Below, in pieces: positions 34,198 through 35,486 of a stretch of DNA of 35,486 nt (position 1 is the first letter of the stretch; every line of letters starts with the position of its first letter). The stretch is from Streptomyces sp. JHA26 (GTDB taxonomy: Bacteria > Actinomycetota > Actinomycetes > Streptomycetales > Streptomycetaceae), in the NCBI RefSeq assembly GCF_002005565.1, contig NZ_BDJC01000067.1, positions 1 to 35,486 on the forward strand, in the 5' to 3' direction. The notes under the pieces are model-generated. The model did no database searches. It saw nothing but the letters and a program-made list of their open reading frames with translations, and was not told where the DNA came from. The position numbers and the translations under genes were made by a program.

Positions 34198-35486
34198 AGC
34201 AGTCACGGATCGAAGACGTCCTTCCGCTCTCACCCCTGCAGGCCGGCCTGCTCTTCCACGCGCAGTACGACGAGCACGACGCCCCCGATGTCTACACGGT
34301 CCAGTTCGCCCTCTCCCTGAGCGGCCGGCTCGACGTCCCGTCGCTCCGCGACGCCGCGGCCGGGCTGCTCCGGCGACACCCCAGTCTGCGGGCGAGCTTC
34401 CGGGCCCGGCGCGACGGCGACGCCGTCCAGGTGGTGCACCGCACCGTCCCGCTGCAGTTCGCCGAGCACGACCTGCGCGCCCTGGACCCGGCGGACCGCA
34501 CGCACGAGCAGGAGAGGCTGGTCGCCGAGGACCGCGCCCGCCGCTTCGATCCGGCCACGCCCCCGCTCCTGCGGTTCACGCTGATCCGGACGGGCGAGGA
34601 CAGCCACGTCCTGCTGCTGACGAACCATCACATCCTGCTGGACGGATGGTCGATGCCACTGCTCATCGAGGACCTGTTCAGTCTCTACGCGGCCCCCGAC
34701 GGCCACCGGCTCCCCGCCGCCGTCCCGCACCGGAACCACCTGTCCTGGCTGATGCGCGAGGACACCGCGGCGCACCAGGCCGCCTGGAGCGAACTGCTCG
34801 AAGGCGTGGAAGAGGCGACCCTGATCGCCCCCGACGTCCCCGCGGGGGCGGAGAAGACGCCGCTGAACCACGTCGTGGAGCTGTCCGCCGAACTCACCGA
34901 GGAACTCTCGGCGTTCGCGCGCTCGCACGCTCTCACCGCCAACACGGTGGTCCAGGGCGCCTGGTCGATCCTGCTGTCCCGGCACACCGGCCGCGACGAC
35001 GTCCTCTTCGGCACCACCCTCGCCGGCCGGCCCGCCGAGGTCCCGGGCGCCGAGTCCATGGTCGGCCTGTTCATCAACACCGTCCCGGTGCGGGTCCGCG
35101 TACGGCCGGAGGAGCCGGTCCTGTCGATGCTGGAGGGCATCCAGCAGCAGAGCCTGCGGATGTCCCGGCACCAGTACGTCGGCCTGGCCGACATCCAGCG
35201 GAGCGCCGGCATCGGCGAGCTGTTCGACTCCCTGGTGGTCTTCGAGAACTTCCCGCACGACCTGCAGTCCGCCATCCCCGGCACCGACCTGCACCTCGAC
35301 GACGTACAGCCGCACGACGCCACGCACTACCCCCTGGCACTGGTGATGGCGCCGGGGCCGCGGCTCTCCCTCCGCTTCAACTACCAGTCCGGCGCCCTGG
35401 ACCGGGCCGAGGTGGAGACGATCGCCGAGCGGCTGGTGCGGGTCATCACCTCGGTGATCCGCGACGCCGCCCGGCCGACGTCGGCG
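34194..35486 (+). CDS. NRPS, partial: N-terminal condensation domain
   Basis: The first 431 codons of another synthetase, cut by the window edge. GTG 34194 overlaps the previous stop (GTGA). It opens with SRIEDVLPLSPLQAGLLFHA, the usual docking-acceptor/condensation start, so it should receive acyl-D-Ser from the upstream epimerisation module. The condensation active site is HHILLDG with His145, His146 and Asp150. Later motifs are WSILLSRHTGRDDVLFGTT and VGLFINTVPVRV. By position it should be a DCL-type domain, because the donor residue is epimerised. The sequence ends at the C/A linker, so the second amino acid and number of modules cannot be read. Confidence 0.93.

Overview
The window is very GC-rich, with strong third-position G/C bias, GTG and TTG starts, and long mirror ORFs opposite real genes. 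It reads as part of a Streptomyces (or close actinomycete) chromosome. It holds most of a biosynthetic gene cluster that builds an unsaturated acyl chain with a discrete-enzyme (type II PKS-like) system and passes it to a nonribosomal peptide synthetase. No product name can be assigned from sequence alone. No tRNA, rRNA, CRISPR array or insertion sequence was seen. All calls come from reading motifs; no database search was run.

Left edge (1-4.5 kb): a partial acyl-CoA carboxylase beta subunit and a trans-prenyl diphosphate synthase run leftward. An MMPL/RND-type exporter (2245-4413) runs rightward and ends in a strong hairpin. Region 4.6-9.1 kb: four paralogous regulators (PLD/TrmB-like core plus a LuxR-like C-terminal helix-turn-helix) surround one Cys-rich secreted protein.

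Region 9.2-14.7 kb: an Sfp-type phosphopantetheinyl transferase, a ligase-ACP-thioesterase protein (TTG start), an extended SDR and a SnoaL-like protein form a rightward set. It ends at a 20-bp bidirectional terminator shared with a leftward DrrAB-type ABC exporter operon (17.1-14.8 kb). Region 17.5-19.1 kb: an 84-aa LysR helix-turn-helix with no effector domain, and a serine-recombinase-like protein with no catalytic domain.

Region 19.3-29.3 kb: the acyl-chain factory, tightly coupled by start/stop overlaps. Order: dehydratase pair 1, ACP, active KS, dead CLF-like KS, second active KS, internally shortened dead KS, alpha/beta hydrolase fused to a double-hotdog thioesterase, DsbA/HCCA-type isomerase, a 55-aa peptide, FabG ketoreductase, dehydratase pair 2. 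Each dehydratase pair has one member with the FabA/FabZ histidine and one without. Two KS pairs, two DH pairs, one KR and an isomerase, with no enoyl reductase visible, predict a polyene acyl chain with at least one Z double bond. This resembles the pathways for polyenoyl and cinnamoyl (alkenylbenzoyl) acyl groups of Streptomyces lipopeptides.

Region 29.5-35.5 kb: a C-A-PCP-E module whose specificity residues read DVWHLSLVDK (serine), predicting N-acyl-D-Ser as the first unit, then the start of a second NRPS (condensation domain only) cut by the window edge. Likely control points are the PPTase leader and the ACP leader, which share the motif GTCAACT-(0-2 nt)-GAAC.
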